Assembly (NCBI RefSeq): GCF_036059255.1
Contig: NZ_CP107947.1
Coordinates: 4,960,001-5,024,000, forward strand
Reading direction: 5' to 3'
DNA length: 64,000 bases
Origin: Micromonospora sp. NBC_00389
Lineage (GTDB): Bacteria > Actinomycetota > Actinomycetes > Mycobacteriales > Micromonosporaceae
Each line of letters opens with the position of its first letter. Position 1 is the first letter of the stretch. Made by a program: the position numbers and the translations under genes. Below, in pieces: positions 8,582 to 16,963 of the stretch. The notes under the pieces were generated by a model. It was not told where the DNA came from. It made no database searches and saw only the letters and a list, made by a program, of their open reading frames with translations.

Positions 8582-8683
8582 GTGTCGGCTATCCGTCACT
8601 TCGCTGGCCGCGTCGGGTCGGTCTGCTTCCGTAGCGCGGTGGACCTCATCGACCAGCCGAAGAACATGGGGAAGCGCTGGTGA
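8582..8683 (+). pseudogene. C-terminal stub of a deleted gene overlapping the next start
   Basis: An open frame gives VSAIRHFAGRVGSVCFRSAV followed by DLIDQPKNMGKRW and a TGA at 8681-8683. That TGA overlaps the GTG of the next gene as GTGA, the same junction used between the following two genes. This looks like the genuine end of a coupled upstream gene of which only about 33 codons survive. By analogy with similar gene sets, the missing gene might have been a helicase, but the stub is too short to say. Confidence 0.4.
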
Positions 8684-10182
8684 CCGCGATGCTGGGTCCG
8701 GCGTGGACGCTCAAACCCGACACTCCGGAGGACACCGGCCGCCAGCCGCTCGCCGTCGAGACTGTGATCGGCACGCACGCCGCGGGGCTGATTCCCGGCG
8801 TCATCACCACCACCCCCCACGCCCGTTACCTGGCCCTGCACGCCCGCCTCGCGATCGAGGCGCAGCGGCGTGGCTGGACCGACAAGGCAGACCTGGGACA
8901 GTTCCGCGCGCTGGTCCGCCGCGCTGAGGTCGTGCTGGGCGCGGTGTCCGTTGCGCACGGCGACGACGACCACCACCTACGGGCGGGATCGTTCGGTTCA
9001 CACGGCGTGAACACGATTCGGCCCGCACTGGACCGGCAGCGTGCCGTCGATGTCGGTCATGTGGCCGACGCGTATAGCCGGGTACCTGGCGGCTACCTGC
9101 AGACGTACGCAGGGATCGAGGCGGTTCTCGGCCTCACCGATGGGGGACGGATTCCCCTGCCCGGGCCGGCGGCCGACGCCGACCAGCTCGCCGCCCTCGA
9201 CGAGGTGCTGAGCGTGGCGGAACGGGAGAAGCCGCTCTCCATGGCGGACCTCGATGCCCTGCGCCACCTGTGCGTGTGCGCCATCGGCGACGCCCCCGAC
9301 GGCGCGTGCGTGCGCAACGCCTACTTCGTCGACCCCGGCCACACCGATTACGCCAGGACCCATCGGCGCAGCGCCGCGCTGTTGGTTGGGGCGCTCACCG
9401 GCGAGCAGGTCGATGCGGAGTCGATCGACATGTCCATGGACCGGTGGTGCTGCTTCCGGCCGGGGCTGCTGGAGTTGGTGGGCGAGGACCTGCACCCTCA
9501 TGCCCTCGTTTGGCGTGGTGCGCTGCTGCGCAACTGGTCGGTCTGGGCGTGGCGGCTGATCTGGGCGCGGTTGGTGTCGCCGTTGTCCGGCACCGGCACC
9601 CTTGAGCAGGCGATCGCCGAGTTCGTCCGCGCTCTTCCGGACGCAACCGTCCGCGAGGCGCTCATTGACGGCCTCCCTCCGGTGGCCGACCACGTCGGCA
9701 CCCCATTGCCGGTCGAGCATGACCTGTACGACGACGCGCTCGAAGCTGACGACTGGACGGTGCTTGGCATGCTGCGGCTGCTCGCCGTCGGCGCCCGACG
9801 GCTGGACCATCTCGACCCGGTCACCCGGGACGCCTTCGTCGGAGCGTTCTCCGACGACCTGGGACCCGGCTACGTCGTCGCGTGGCTCGACCGCGACGCC
9901 GACCGCCCGCTGGCCGATGCCGTCTCTGACCTCGCCGCTGCGCTGTTCCATCGGGCCGAATCGGTGAGCCGGCAGAAGATGCAGTGGACCCGGTACGGCC
10001 TGCGCCTGCCCACCCGTCTGCGCCGCGTCGGCGACCGGTGGCGCCTGGAGGGCCGGGAAGGCCGGGGGGCGGTCTCCCTCCGGCTGCCGACCTTCACCAA
10101 CGTCATGCAGCAACTGGGTGTGGTCGCGCACGACGGCGGCACCTGGCGTGCCGGCCGGCACGCCACGGAGGTGACGTCGTGA
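8680..10182 (+). CDS. Hypothetical protein of a PLD-associated operon (possibly DUF6361-like)
   Basis: A 500-aa protein of unknown function. Layout: an N-terminal helical part (about 30-130) with the pattern G-x-I-T-T-T-P-H-A-R-Y then RRAEVVLGAVS and a G-S-F-G-S-H-G loop; then YSRVPGGYLQTYAGIEAVLGL; then a helix-rich middle; then a C-terminal about 90 residues with RLPTRLRRVGDRWRLEGREG. The threonine-rich ARY start followed by an RxxE step and a G-rich turn recalls DUF6361 proteins. That likeness is from memory and weak. The GTG start at 8680 is fixed by overlap with the stub stop. Its own stop overlaps the PLD gene as GTGA, so it is the surviving first gene of a three-gene operon. Confidence 0.6.
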   Translation: MTAMLGPAWTLKPDTPEDTGRQPLAVETVIGTHAAGLIPGVITTTPHARYLALHARLAIEAQRRGWTDKADLGQFRALVRRAEVVLGAVSVAHGDDDHHLRAGSFGSHGVNTIRPALDRQRAVDVGHVADAYSRVPGGYLQTYAGIEAVLGLTDGGRIPLPGPAADADQLAALDEVLSVAEREKPLSMADLDALRHLCVCAIGDAPDGACVRNAYFVDPGHTDYARTHRRSAALLVGALTGEQVDAESIDMSMDRWCCFRPGLLELVGEDLHPHALVWRGALLRNWSVWAWRLIWARLVSPLSGTGTLEQAIAEFVRALPDATVREALIDGLPPVADHVGTPLPVEHDLYDDALEADDWTVLGMLRLLAVGARRLDHLDPVTRDAFVGAFSDDLGPGYVVAWLDRDADRPLADAVSDLAAALFHRAESVSRQKMQWTRYGLRLPTRLRRVGDRWRLEGREGRGAVSLRLPTFTNVMQQLGVVAHDGGTWRAGRHATEVTS

Positions 10183-12665
10183 CGTTGTGGGAGGACCTGC
10201 GGGGAGCCGCCCCGCCGGCGCTGCTGCGCGGCCGGCCGCTCGCCGACGCCGAAGAGGTCCTCGTCCTCACGTACACCTGTGACCTGTCCTTCTTCGAGGA
10301 CGTCTGCCTGCGGGAGGCGCAGGCCGTCCGCGCCCGCACCACCATCCTTTACGACGCCGACGAGCTCACCCAGGGGCCCCGCCGGGCCGATTACCTGGCC
10401 CTGCCGGTCGTCTGCAAGGGAGGCGGGGCCTTCCACCCGAAGCTCGTGGTGATCGCCTCCGAGACGGACGCCGTGGTTGCCATCGGGTCCGGCAACGCCA
10501 CCCCGTCGGGCTGGCACCACAACGCGGAGGTCTGGACGCTGCTACGCGGTGCAGGCCAGACGGTGCCGCAGCTGTTCCATGACCTCGCTGCCTGGCTGCG
10601 CCGACTGCCCGCTGCGGTCTGGGTGGAGAACCTCGGTCGGGAACGCCTCGACCGAGTCGCGGCGCTGCTTACCGCCCGTCCGGCGGAGCAGGCCCCCGGC
10701 CAGCCGGTGCTGGTGACGACGGCGGCGCGTCCGATCATCGAGCAGCTTCCGGTGCCGGGGACGCCCGTCACGTCGCTCGCGGTCGCCGCCCCGTTCTTCG
10801 ACCCGCGGGCGGAGGCGCTGCGCCGGCTGGTCGACCGCTTCGGACCCGCCGAACTGCACCTCCTGCTCACCCGGGACGTCCAGTGCGACCCGGACACCCT
10901 CGCCGGAGTGGTCAAACGCGCGCCGACGGGCGTGGTCGCCACCCCGAAGAGCAGCCGCTACCACCACGCGAAGATCGTGGAGTGGAGAACGGCCGACCAG
11001 TCGTGGGCGCTGACCGGCAGCGCCAACTGCAGCATGGCCGCCCTGGTCAGGACCATGGCCACGCGTGGCAACTGCGAGCTCGGCCTGCTGACCGAGACGG
11101 CCCCGTTGATCGACACCGGAGCCGCCCACGAAGTGGACCTGGCGCAGCCGGCGGGTCTGCACGTACGGGAACCCGGCGAACGCGTCCCCTCGCAGGCGGC
11201 CCTCCGCGTGCTCGGGGTCCGGGTCGACGCCGAGCGGGTGGAGGCCACCGTTCTCGCCGACGCGGAGCTGGCCCCGGCATGGCTCATGGTCGACGGGCTG
11301 CGGCTCGACCACCAACACAGCGACGGCAAACTCCACCTCTACGCCGCTGTCCCGGCGGCCGACTGGTCTCTTTTGTCCGGTGGGCGGGTGACCGTGCACG
11401 TGGCGACCGACATGGGCGTCGAGATCCGCGACGTGGTGGTGACCGACGTGACTGCGGCGCTGTCGCGCATCGACCGCCCGTCCCCGCTGGAACACACGTC
11501 GCTGCCGCTCGTCATCGCCGACCAGGCACACCTGGCCGCGCTCGTCGAGGCGCTCGCCCACCTGGCCTCGGTCCGCCCGGACCGCATCGCCACCCCGCCC
11601 GGCAGCAACCGGCGGCGCCAGGTCGAAGGTCGGATCACCGCGGCCGTCGGGCCGGCGCTGCTGCGTTTCGCCCTCGGCGTGGACGGCCGGAGCCGGCCAA
11701 CGCCGACCGACGAAGAGATCTTCGACGATCCGGACGAGGACAACGGCGCTTCGCGGCGGCCCGGCCAGGGGGAGCGGAGGACGACGGAGGAGGGTTCACC
11801 GGACCGGGCGGCGCCTGTCGCGACGGTGCTGGACGCGCTCACGCCAGGCCAGCGCACCCGGTTACGACGTGAGATCGAAGGACTGGTCGACGCGTCGGAG
11901 GGGTGGTCGCTGCCGGCGAAGCTGGCCGTCATCCGGCTGGTGCTGACCTTGGTCGCCGGCGGGCTCTGGCTGGATCCGGCCGACTGGTCCGACCTCCTCT
12001 ACTGGGTGGTGCTGCAACTCTGGATGACCGACCAAGAGGAGAGCCTGGACGACGAGCACGCGGCCCTCGCCACCATCGGGCTCGTGGCGCTGCGCAGCGG
12101 TCTCGACCGCCGGACCGAGCCGGACAGCGAACTCGTCGAGCAATTCGAGGAGCTACGGCAGGCGTACGTGGAGCGGACCGACTGGCTCGCGGCGGCGCCG
12201 GTGGAGACGGTCCGGCGGTACGCGGCCGGCCTGGGCGGACACACCTTCGGTGTGCTGTTCGGACAGACCAACTTCGTGGCCGAACTCAGCTGGATCCTCG
12301 GGCGCACGGCGTTGCACGACGCGGTGGACCGGCTCACGGGTGCCCAGCTCGACAGTGGTTCCGTCGTCCGCGTCACCGGCGGCCGGACCACCCGTCAAGC
12401 CGTCATCGCCGCCCTCGACGCCCTGCGCGACTTCCCCGAGGTGCAGGTGGCGTCGGAGGGTGAGCCGGCGGTGCACGGCTGGTGGAACGGGCGACGTCTG
12501 CTGCTGGTCACCCGGACGGGTGCCACGTGGCGGGCCGAGACCTGGTCGAACCTGATGACCGGTATCGCCGCCTACTCGCGCGGCACCCCGTTGCGCCCGC
12601 CTGACCGGCGTTGGACGGCGTCCGGGCCGGACGACGCCTTCGGAAGTCAGACGACCAGCCCTTGA
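10179..12665 (+). CDS. Phospholipase D-like (HxK) domain protein, putative nuclease
   Basis: An 828-aa protein with two PLD-superfamily half-sites: FHPKLVV (H86, K88) followed by GSGNATPSGW, and YHHAKIVEW (H263, K265) followed by TGSANCSMAAL. The H-x-K plus G-S-x-N pairs define the active site of PLD nucleases and lipases; in an operon of this kind a nucleic-acid role is more likely. The aspartate of the full HKD motif is not in the usual place, so activity is not certain. Residues about 300-828 are a long unassigned region. Start: GTG at 10179, with GGAGG ending 8 bases before it and coupled to the upstream gene by GTGA. A longer frame exists upstream but is in the shadow of that gene. Confidence 0.75.
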   Translation: MTLWEDLRGAAPPALLRGRPLADAEEVLVLTYTCDLSFFEDVCLREAQAVRARTTILYDADELTQGPRRADYLALPVVCKGGGAFHPKLVVIASETDAVVAIGSGNATPSGWHHNAEVWTLLRGAGQTVPQLFHDLAAWLRRLPAAVWVENLGRERLDRVAALLTARPAEQAPGQPVLVTTAARPIIEQLPVPGTPVTSLAVAAPFFDPRAEALRRLVDRFGPAELHLLLTRDVQCDPDTLAGVVKRAPTGVVATPKSSRYHHAKIVEWRTADQSWALTGSANCSMAALVRTMATRGNCELGLLTETAPLIDTGAAHEVDLAQPAGLHVREPGERVPSQAALRVLGVRVDAERVEATVLADAELAPAWLMVDGLRLDHQHSDGKLHLYAAVPAADWSLLSGGRVTVHVATDMGVEIRDVVVTDVTAALSRIDRPSPLEHTSLPLVIADQAHLAALVEALAHLASVRPDRIATPPGSNRRRQVEGRITAAVGPALLRFALGVDGRSRPTPTDEEIFDDPDEDNGASRRPGQGERRTTEEGSPDRAAPVATVLDALTPGQRTRLRREIEGLVDASEGWSLPAKLAVIRLVLTLVAGGLWLDPADWSDLLYWVVLQLWMTDQEESLDDEHAALATIGLVALRSGLDRRTEPDSELVEQFEELRQAYVERTDWLAAAPVETVRRYAAGLGGHTFGVLFGQTNFVAELSWILGRTALHDAVDRLTGAQLDSGSVVRVTGGRTTRQAVIAALDALRDFPEVQVASEGEPAVHGWWNGRRLLLVTRTGATWRAETWSNLMTGIAAYSRGTPLRPPDRRWTASGPDDAFGSQTTSP

Positions 12666-12687
12666 GCGAGCCAGGCGAAGGAACCAG

Positions 12688-13377
12688 ATGTCGATGAGGG
12701 GCCCCACGATCGCGGAGCGGGCCGTGCAGGAGTTGCTGCGTGCTAGGACGCCGCTCGACGACGACGAACTTGCCCGGCGGCTCGACGTGCAACCGCGGCA
12801 GACGATCAACCAGGTGTGCCGCCGGTTGGAGCAGAGCCGTCGGCTCCGCAGATACGTCGGCCCTGCCGGCAAGATCGTGAACGAACTCCCGGGGGAGGGC
12901 GGAACGTCGGCGCCGATCGTGCGGCAGGAGACCCGGCCGGCACCGGCCGCCGGCGACAGCGCGGTGCAACGGCACGCCGAGAGCGTGATGCTCGGGCTGC
13001 TCGGCGTCCGGCTGGGCTGCGCGCTCAGCCCCCGGCGATTCGTGCTGGAGGACGGGTCCCGGGTCGAGGTCGACGGGGCGGACGAGAACCTGACCGTCCT
13101 CGTCGAGGCGTGGGCACACCAGGGGCCGCCGAAGTCTGCCCAGAAGCACAAGGTGCTCGCCGACGCCTTCCGCCTGATGTTCGTGGCCTCGTCGCTGCCG
13201 ACCCCGCCGCGCCTGGTGCTCTGCCTCTCCGACCCAGAGGCGGCCCGCCACTTCACGACCGCGCGCTCCTGGGCTGCCGCAGCGCTGCGCGGGTTCGGGC
13301 TGGAAGTCGAGGTGGTCGAGCTGCCAACGGAGGTGAGGTCGGAGATCCTCTCCGCCCAGCAGCGTCAGTACCGATGA
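12688..13377 (+). CDS. Winged-helix protein with a possible PD-(D/E)xK-like domain
   Basis: A 229-aa protein, third gene of the operon, 22 bases after the PLD gene, with a GAAGGA ribosome site. Residues 7-60 form a wHTH-like unit (TIAERAVQELLR, then ELARRLDVQ, then NQVCRRLEQSRRLRRY). After an alanine/proline linker, residues 90-170 run from VEVDGAD through LVEAWAHQG to SAQKHKVLADAFRLMF. The D...E-x-W order followed by a Q-x-x-K helix resembles restriction-endonuclease-like folds, but the standard lysine of E-x-K is a tryptophan. It may therefore be inactive, variant or merely similar. A role with the PLD protein on DNA is inferred from the operon. Confidence 0.6.
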   Translation: MSMRGPTIAERAVQELLRARTPLDDDELARRLDVQPRQTINQVCRRLEQSRRLRRYVGPAGKIVNELPGEGGTSAPIVRQETRPAPAAGDSAVQRHAESVMLGLLGVRLGCALSPRRFVLEDGSRVEVDGADENLTVLVEAWAHQGPPKSAQKHKVLADAFRLMFVASSLPTPPRLVLCLSDPEAARHFTTARSWAAAALRGFGLEVEVVELPTEVRSEILSAQQRQYR

Positions 13378-13424
13378 GCTCTGCCGCACGGGGAGTTGGC
13401 GAGGCACGAGCAGGCGGTGCAGCA

Positions 13425-13676
13425 CTGACCCAGCGGTACGTCATTCACCTGCCGGTGGTCGCGAACGACCTGCCCGCCGCGCAGCGCCTGGCCCGGGTGA
13501 TCGCCGCTGGCTGCTCGTCCTGCCGCAGACCGATCCGGGCGGGACCACCGTTTCGGCCGAGGACGACCAGAACGTACGCCGATGGGTCTTCTTGCGATGC
13601 GCTGATGCCCGGCGGTCGGCGCTGCCTGCTCCGCGCCGACCACGACGGCCACTGTGCCCGCCGCCTCCGCCGCTAA
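13425..13676 (+). pseudogene. Frameshifted copy C of the 83-aa conserved gene
   Basis: Both ends match the intact gene at 4519-4770: QRYVIHLPV, then DLPAAQRLARVI at the front, and DALMPGGRRCLLRADHDG at the back. The middle is out of frame. One base is missing near 13503 and one is extra near 13591, so the expected RRWLLVLPQTDPGGTTVSAED reads correctly only in another frame. The ATG is replaced by CTG. Two opposite indels restore the end frame, but the product would be scrambled over about 30 residues, so it is called a pseudogene. Confidence 0.7.
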
Positions 13677-13735
13677 CTTGGCCCTGCGATGCCTTTCCGG
13701 CAACTCGCTGCGAGCCCACCGCTGGCTCAGACGGC

Positions 13736-13883
13736 TGGCTGAAGCCTCTGCCGTCGAGCACGTTGATGATCTCGTCGTCGCGGGTGACCTCGTAGCCGCT
13801 ATGGCGCAGCTTCGCCAACAGTTCGCCCGCCCGTGCCGGTCCATCGGAATGTCGAGGATGTCGCCGTAGCGCGCCATGGTGAT
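13736..13883 (-). pseudogene. Relic of a small unknown gene (copy C, opposite strand)
   Basis: Read leftward, it starts ITMARYGDILD and, after a one-base shift, continues DGPARAGELLAKLRHSGYEV and TRDDEIINVLDGRGF. It is the counterpart of the relic at 8391-8513. The shift between ILD and DGPA breaks the frame. No family is recognised. Confidence 0.5.
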
Positions 13884-14043
13884 TCGCCCGATGGGGATGA
13901 GGCAGGGTCACCCCCCGTCCCAGGAGGCTGTCGAGGTACCAGTTCGCTCGGCACCCGAGAGTGAAGTGTGCGATCGCGGCGCATTGAGGTCAGGGGCTCG
14001 TAACTGGCGGTTCGACGGCGATCGGGCCGGAGAGGAGAATCAG

Positions 14044-14457
14044 GTGGAATACGAGGATTTCATCAACGCAGTGGCCACGCGGGCGAAGGTGTCGACCGAT
14101 CAGGCGGCGACACTCAGCCGCGCGACGTTGGAGACATTGGCAGATCGGATCAGCGCCGGCCAGGCTGAGAACCTTGCCTATCAGCTTCCCGGAGGGCTGG
14201 ACGATTCCCTGCGCAATCCGCCACCGCGTAGAGGCGAACATGCCAAGTCGTTCGGGCTCGAAGAGTTCGTGCGGCGGGTGGCGGACCGCCCGGCCGTCGA
14301 CCGTGCGCTCGCCGCTGCCGGGGTCGGCGCGGTGCTCACCACGCTCCGTGAGGCTGTCTCCCGTGACCAGTTCGAGGACGCGGTGGCCCAGCTTCCGAAG
14401 GAGTTCCAGCAGGTAATCGAACCGGTGGGTGCCGGTGGCGGGCAGCGCTCCGGGTAG
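14044..14457 (+). CDS. DUF2267 family protein (first of two)
   Basis: A 137-aa protein of the DUF2267 type, whose molecular role is unknown. It has the family order EYEDFINAVATRAKVSTDQA, then TLETLADRISAGQAENLAYQLP, a short linker with FGLEEFVRRVADR, then VLTTLREAVSRDQFEDAVAQLP. These are two similar helical halves. The GTG at 14044 follows GGAGAGGAG by about 6 bases and opens exactly at the family start, so it is preferred over the longer upstream frame. The first half ends in a proline/arginine stretch (NPPPRRGEHA). A paralogue follows 85 bases downstream. Confidence 0.85.
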   Translation: MEYEDFINAVATRAKVSTDQAATLSRATLETLADRISAGQAENLAYQLPGGLDDSLRNPPPRRGEHAKSFGLEEFVRRVADRPAVDRALAAAGVGAVLTTLREAVSRDQFEDAVAQLPKEFQQVIEPVGAGGGQRSG

Positions 14458-14542
14458 CACGCACAGCTGCGCGAGACAGAACAACTGTCGACGCCGGTCA
14501 CGGATGCCGCGACGCACCTCGACTGGTTCGGAAGGAGAACTG

Positions 14543-14935
14543 GTGAACTACGCCGAATTTCTCGAAGCGGTGGGGAAGCGGGCCGGAATGCCGGCGGCGG
14601 AGGCGGCGAAGTTCGTCGGAGCCACGCTGACGACCTTGTCGGAAGGAGTCAGTGGCGGCGAGGCGCGGCACCTGGCCACCCAGGTCCCCGAGGAGTTGCG
14701 GGGGTACCTGCACAAGGACGTGGACTTCGCCGAACGACTCGACCTCGTGGAGTTCCTCAATGAGGTAGGGGTCCGCGTGGGAACGGATGACGAGCGGCCC
14801 GTTGAGGGCGCCCGCGCCGTGTTGACGACCCTGCGCGAGGCGGTGAGCCCCGAAGAGCTCGAGAGTCTGGAATCCGAGCTGCCAAAGGACATCCGGCAGC
14901 TGCTTCATCCGGTGGGCCGCGGCGTCGGGGCTTGA
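14543..14935 (+). CDS. DUF2267 family protein (second of two)
   Basis: A 130-aa paralogue of the preceding gene with the same plan: NYAEFLEAVGKRAGMPAAEA, TLTTLSEGVSGGEARHLATQ, FLNEVGVRVGTD, VLTTLREAVSPEELESLESELP. The VLTTLREAVS block is identical in both, which suggests a tandem duplication. The GTG at 14543 has GAAGGAGAA 5 bases upstream. All-helical, no signal peptide. Function unknown; in actinobacteria such pairs are often stress-related, but nothing in the sequence shows that here. Confidence 0.85.
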   Translation: MNYAEFLEAVGKRAGMPAAEAAKFVGATLTTLSEGVSGGEARHLATQVPEELRGYLHKDVDFAERLDLVEFLNEVGVRVGTDDERPVEGARAVLTTLREAVSPEELESLESELPKDIRQLLHPVGRGVGA

Positions 14936-14975
14936 ACCGAGCCACTTCCTGGCCTGATCTGGGTACGGTGCGCGG

Positions 14976-15887
14976 GTGGAGGTTGGATTCGCCCCGCCCG
15001 TCTCCGGCTCGTGGGCCACACCGGAGCGCATGATCCATGTCGCCCGCCGCGCCGAGCAGCTCGGATACCACTCGCTCTGGACGTTCCAGCGGCTCCTGGT
15101 GCCCGCCGACCTCGGCTGGAGCGAGACCTACCACAGCGTCCAGGATCCGCTGACAACGCTGGCGTTCCTGGCGGCCCACACCACGCGGATCCGGCTCGGC
15201 GTCGCGGTGCTCAACATGCCGTTCATCTCTCCGGTGCTGCTGGCCAAGCAGACCGCGACCCTCGACATCCTCGCCGGCGGACGACTCGACGTGGGACTCG
15301 GCCTCGGCTGGGCGGACGAGGAGTATCAGGCGACGGGGGTGAGCAAGCATCGGCGGGGCCATCGGGCCGAGGAGTTCCTCGCCGTTCTCCGCGCTCTCTG
15401 GCAGAACGACGTCGCCGAGCATCGTGGCGAGTTCTACCAGATCCCGCCGACGCGCCTGGAGCCGAAACCCGTGCAGCGGCCACACCCGCCGATTCTGCTC
15501 GGCGGCCAGGCGCCCGCCGCGCTGCGCCGGGCCGGCCGGCTCGCCGACGGCTGGGTCAGCGGCAGCCAGGCGGACCTGACAGGCATCGGCGAGGCGGTCG
15601 CGACCGTCAAGGCCGCCGCTGCGGAGGCCGGCCGCGACCCCGGCTCACTGCGATTCGTCTGCCGCGGCGCGGTCCGCGTACGCCCGACGGGCCCGCCCGA
15701 TCGCGAGCCGCTCACCGGCACGCTCGAGCAGATCCGGTCGGATCTCGGCAGACTTGCCGAAGCCGGCATCACCGAAGTGTTCGTCGATCTCAACTTCGAT
15801 CCGGAGATCGGCTCACCCCGCGCCGACGCGCAGGCGTCGCTGCGCCGGGCCGACGAGGTGCTCGACGCCCTCGCTCCGACCCGCTGA
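14976..15887 (+). CDS. LLM class (luciferase-like) F420-dependent oxidoreductase
   Basis: A 303-aa TIM-barrel hydride-transfer enzyme of the luciferase-like monooxygenase family. Family signs: MEVGFAPPVSGSWATPE at the start, ARRAEQLGYHSLW, TTRIRLGVAVLNMPF, ILAGGRLDVGLGLGWADEE (the G-x-G-x-G-W cofactor region), PPILLGGQAP, then GLADGW-like RLADGWVSG. The family uses F420 or FMN; the substrate cannot be told. It starts with GTG at 14976, the only start that keeps the barrel's first strand, and there is no strong ribosome site. It is convergent with the PPOX gene 16 bases on. Confidence 0.88.
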   Translation: MEVGFAPPVSGSWATPERMIHVARRAEQLGYHSLWTFQRLLVPADLGWSETYHSVQDPLTTLAFLAAHTTRIRLGVAVLNMPFISPVLLAKQTATLDILAGGRLDVGLGLGWADEEYQATGVSKHRRGHRAEEFLAVLRALWQNDVAEHRGEFYQIPPTRLEPKPVQRPHPPILLGGQAPAALRRAGRLADGWVSGSQADLTGIGEAVATVKAAAAEAGRDPGSLRFVCRGAVRVRPTGPPDREPLTGTLEQIRSDLGRLAEAGITEVFVDLNFDPEIGSPRADAQASLRRADEVLDALAPTR

Positions 15888-15903
15888 CACCCCTGACCGG
15901 CGC

Positions 15904-16362
15904 TCACCCGGCCGGGTCGGCTGCCGCGTCCGCCGCGGACCACGCCGACCAGCCGGTCACCGCTACCGCGATCACCGGCCCGGCTGGTGGTCGCTGGACG
16001 TACTGCGGGTACTTGTCGGCCAGCGCGGCGCGGGCCGCGGCCTCCTCCACGCGGTCCTCCACCAGCCGGCCGTGCCCGTCCAGGCGGACCCACCACAGCC
16101 GCGACCAGTCCTCGTCGTACTCGTCGACCAGCAGGCAGGCATGCCCCGTCGCCTGGATGTTCTCCACCCGTCGTAGCCGCCGGTGGCGCTTGGGCTTCTC
16201 GTCCACCGCGTGGTAGACGACGTCGTCGAGCAGGACGAAGCACACGGGCACCAGGTGTGGACGCCCATCCGCTCCGACGGTGGTCAGCCGGGCCACCCTG
16301 GCCGACCGGACCCGATGGCGGATTTCGTCGGCGGGCACAGGCCCGACGGTAACAGCCGACAC
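15904..16362 (-). CDS. PPOX class F420-dependent oxidoreductase
   Basis: A 152-aa split-barrel flavin/F420 protein. Signs: RVRSARVARLTTVGADGRPH (the N-terminal strand pair), LVPVCFVLLDDVVYHAVDEKPK, RRVENIQATGHACLLVDEYDEDW, LWWVRLDGHGR, and a helical region ending KYPQYVQRPP. The K-P-K and R-L-R-R-V-x-N-I pattern is typical of the TIGR03668-like subgroup, which is thought to use F420. The last 20 residues are alanine-rich and variable. It may share F420H2 with the neighbouring LLM and nitroreductase genes, but there is no operon link. Confidence 0.85.
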   Translation of the reverse strand: MSAVTVGPVPADEIRHRVRSARVARLTTVGADGRPHLVPVCFVLLDDVVYHAVDEKPKRHRRLRRVENIQATGHACLLVDEYDEDWSRLWWVRLDGHGRLVEDRVEEAAARAALADKYPQYVQRPPAGPVIAVAVTGWSAWSAADAAADPAG

Positions 16363-16462
16363 CGGCCATGGTGACTCGTTGTGGCCGCGGCGTCGTCGAG
16401 CCGGTGGGTGTGCCGGCGCCGCACGCGGGTACGCCCTGCCGATCGGACCCGGGGGAGGCGTG

Positions 16463-16912
16463 ATGGCGAGCGAGGCGCCCGACTACTTCCAGCCCGAGGC
16501 TGGGCTGGTGCTGACGCACCTGCTGATCGTGCGGGATGTGGACCGTTCACGGGAGTTCTACCAGCGGGTGCTGGGAGCGACGGTGGTGCGGGAACGCCAG
16601 CCGGCGATCCTGCGGTTCCACAACAGCTACATCGTGATCAACGACGAAGGTGGCCCGACCGACGACAAGCCGGGTGTGCAGGCGCAGGCGCCGCCGGATT
16701 CGCGGACGCTCAGCAGCGCGATGAACGTCCGGGTCACCGACGTCCGGGCGGTCTACGAGCAGTGGCGATCACGGGGTGGGGAGTTCCTGACCGAGCCGAA
16801 GGACCACGGCGTCGAGATCCGGTGCTACCTGCGTGATCCGGACGGCTACCTGATCGAGCTCGGTCAGGGCACCGGGATCCTCGCCGAGATGGGTCGGGCA
16901 GCCTCCGCCTGA
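16463..16912 (+). CDS. VOC (glyoxalase/bleomycin-resistance) family protein
   Basis: A 149-aa single-domain VOC protein built of two beta-alpha-beta-beta-beta units. Signs: LTHLLIVRDVDRSREFYQRV for the first unit; MNVRVTDVRAVYEQWRSRGG and FLTEPKDHGVEIRCYLRDPDGYLIELGQ for the second. Metal ligands likely include H19 (LTH) and E135 in YLIELGQ; substrate unknown. The ATG at 16463 follows GGGGGAGGCG. Its last 24 codons are repeated as a scar at 47847-47918, joined to an MFS gene fragment. Confidence 0.85.
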   Translation: MASEAPDYFQPEAGLVLTHLLIVRDVDRSREFYQRVLGATVVRERQPAILRFHNSYIVINDEGGPTDDKPGVQAQAPPDSRTLSSAMNVRVTDVRAVYEQWRSRGGEFLTEPKDHGVEIRCYLRDPDGYLIELGQGTGILAEMGRAASA

Positions 16913-16963
16913 GCCTGACGATAGGCGCCGCCGGCACCTCTGGTCACGGCCAGACCAACCATC

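Noticed and set aside
10542..11561. Leftward frame of 339 codons within the PLD gene
   Set aside because: The PLD frame has clear H-x-K motifs, and the opposite frame has none.
8582..13377. Assignment of the operon to DISARM because of the PLD protein
   Set aside because: DISARM needs DrmA helicase and DrmB (DUF1998). Neither is present, and the PLD protein here is much larger than DrmC.
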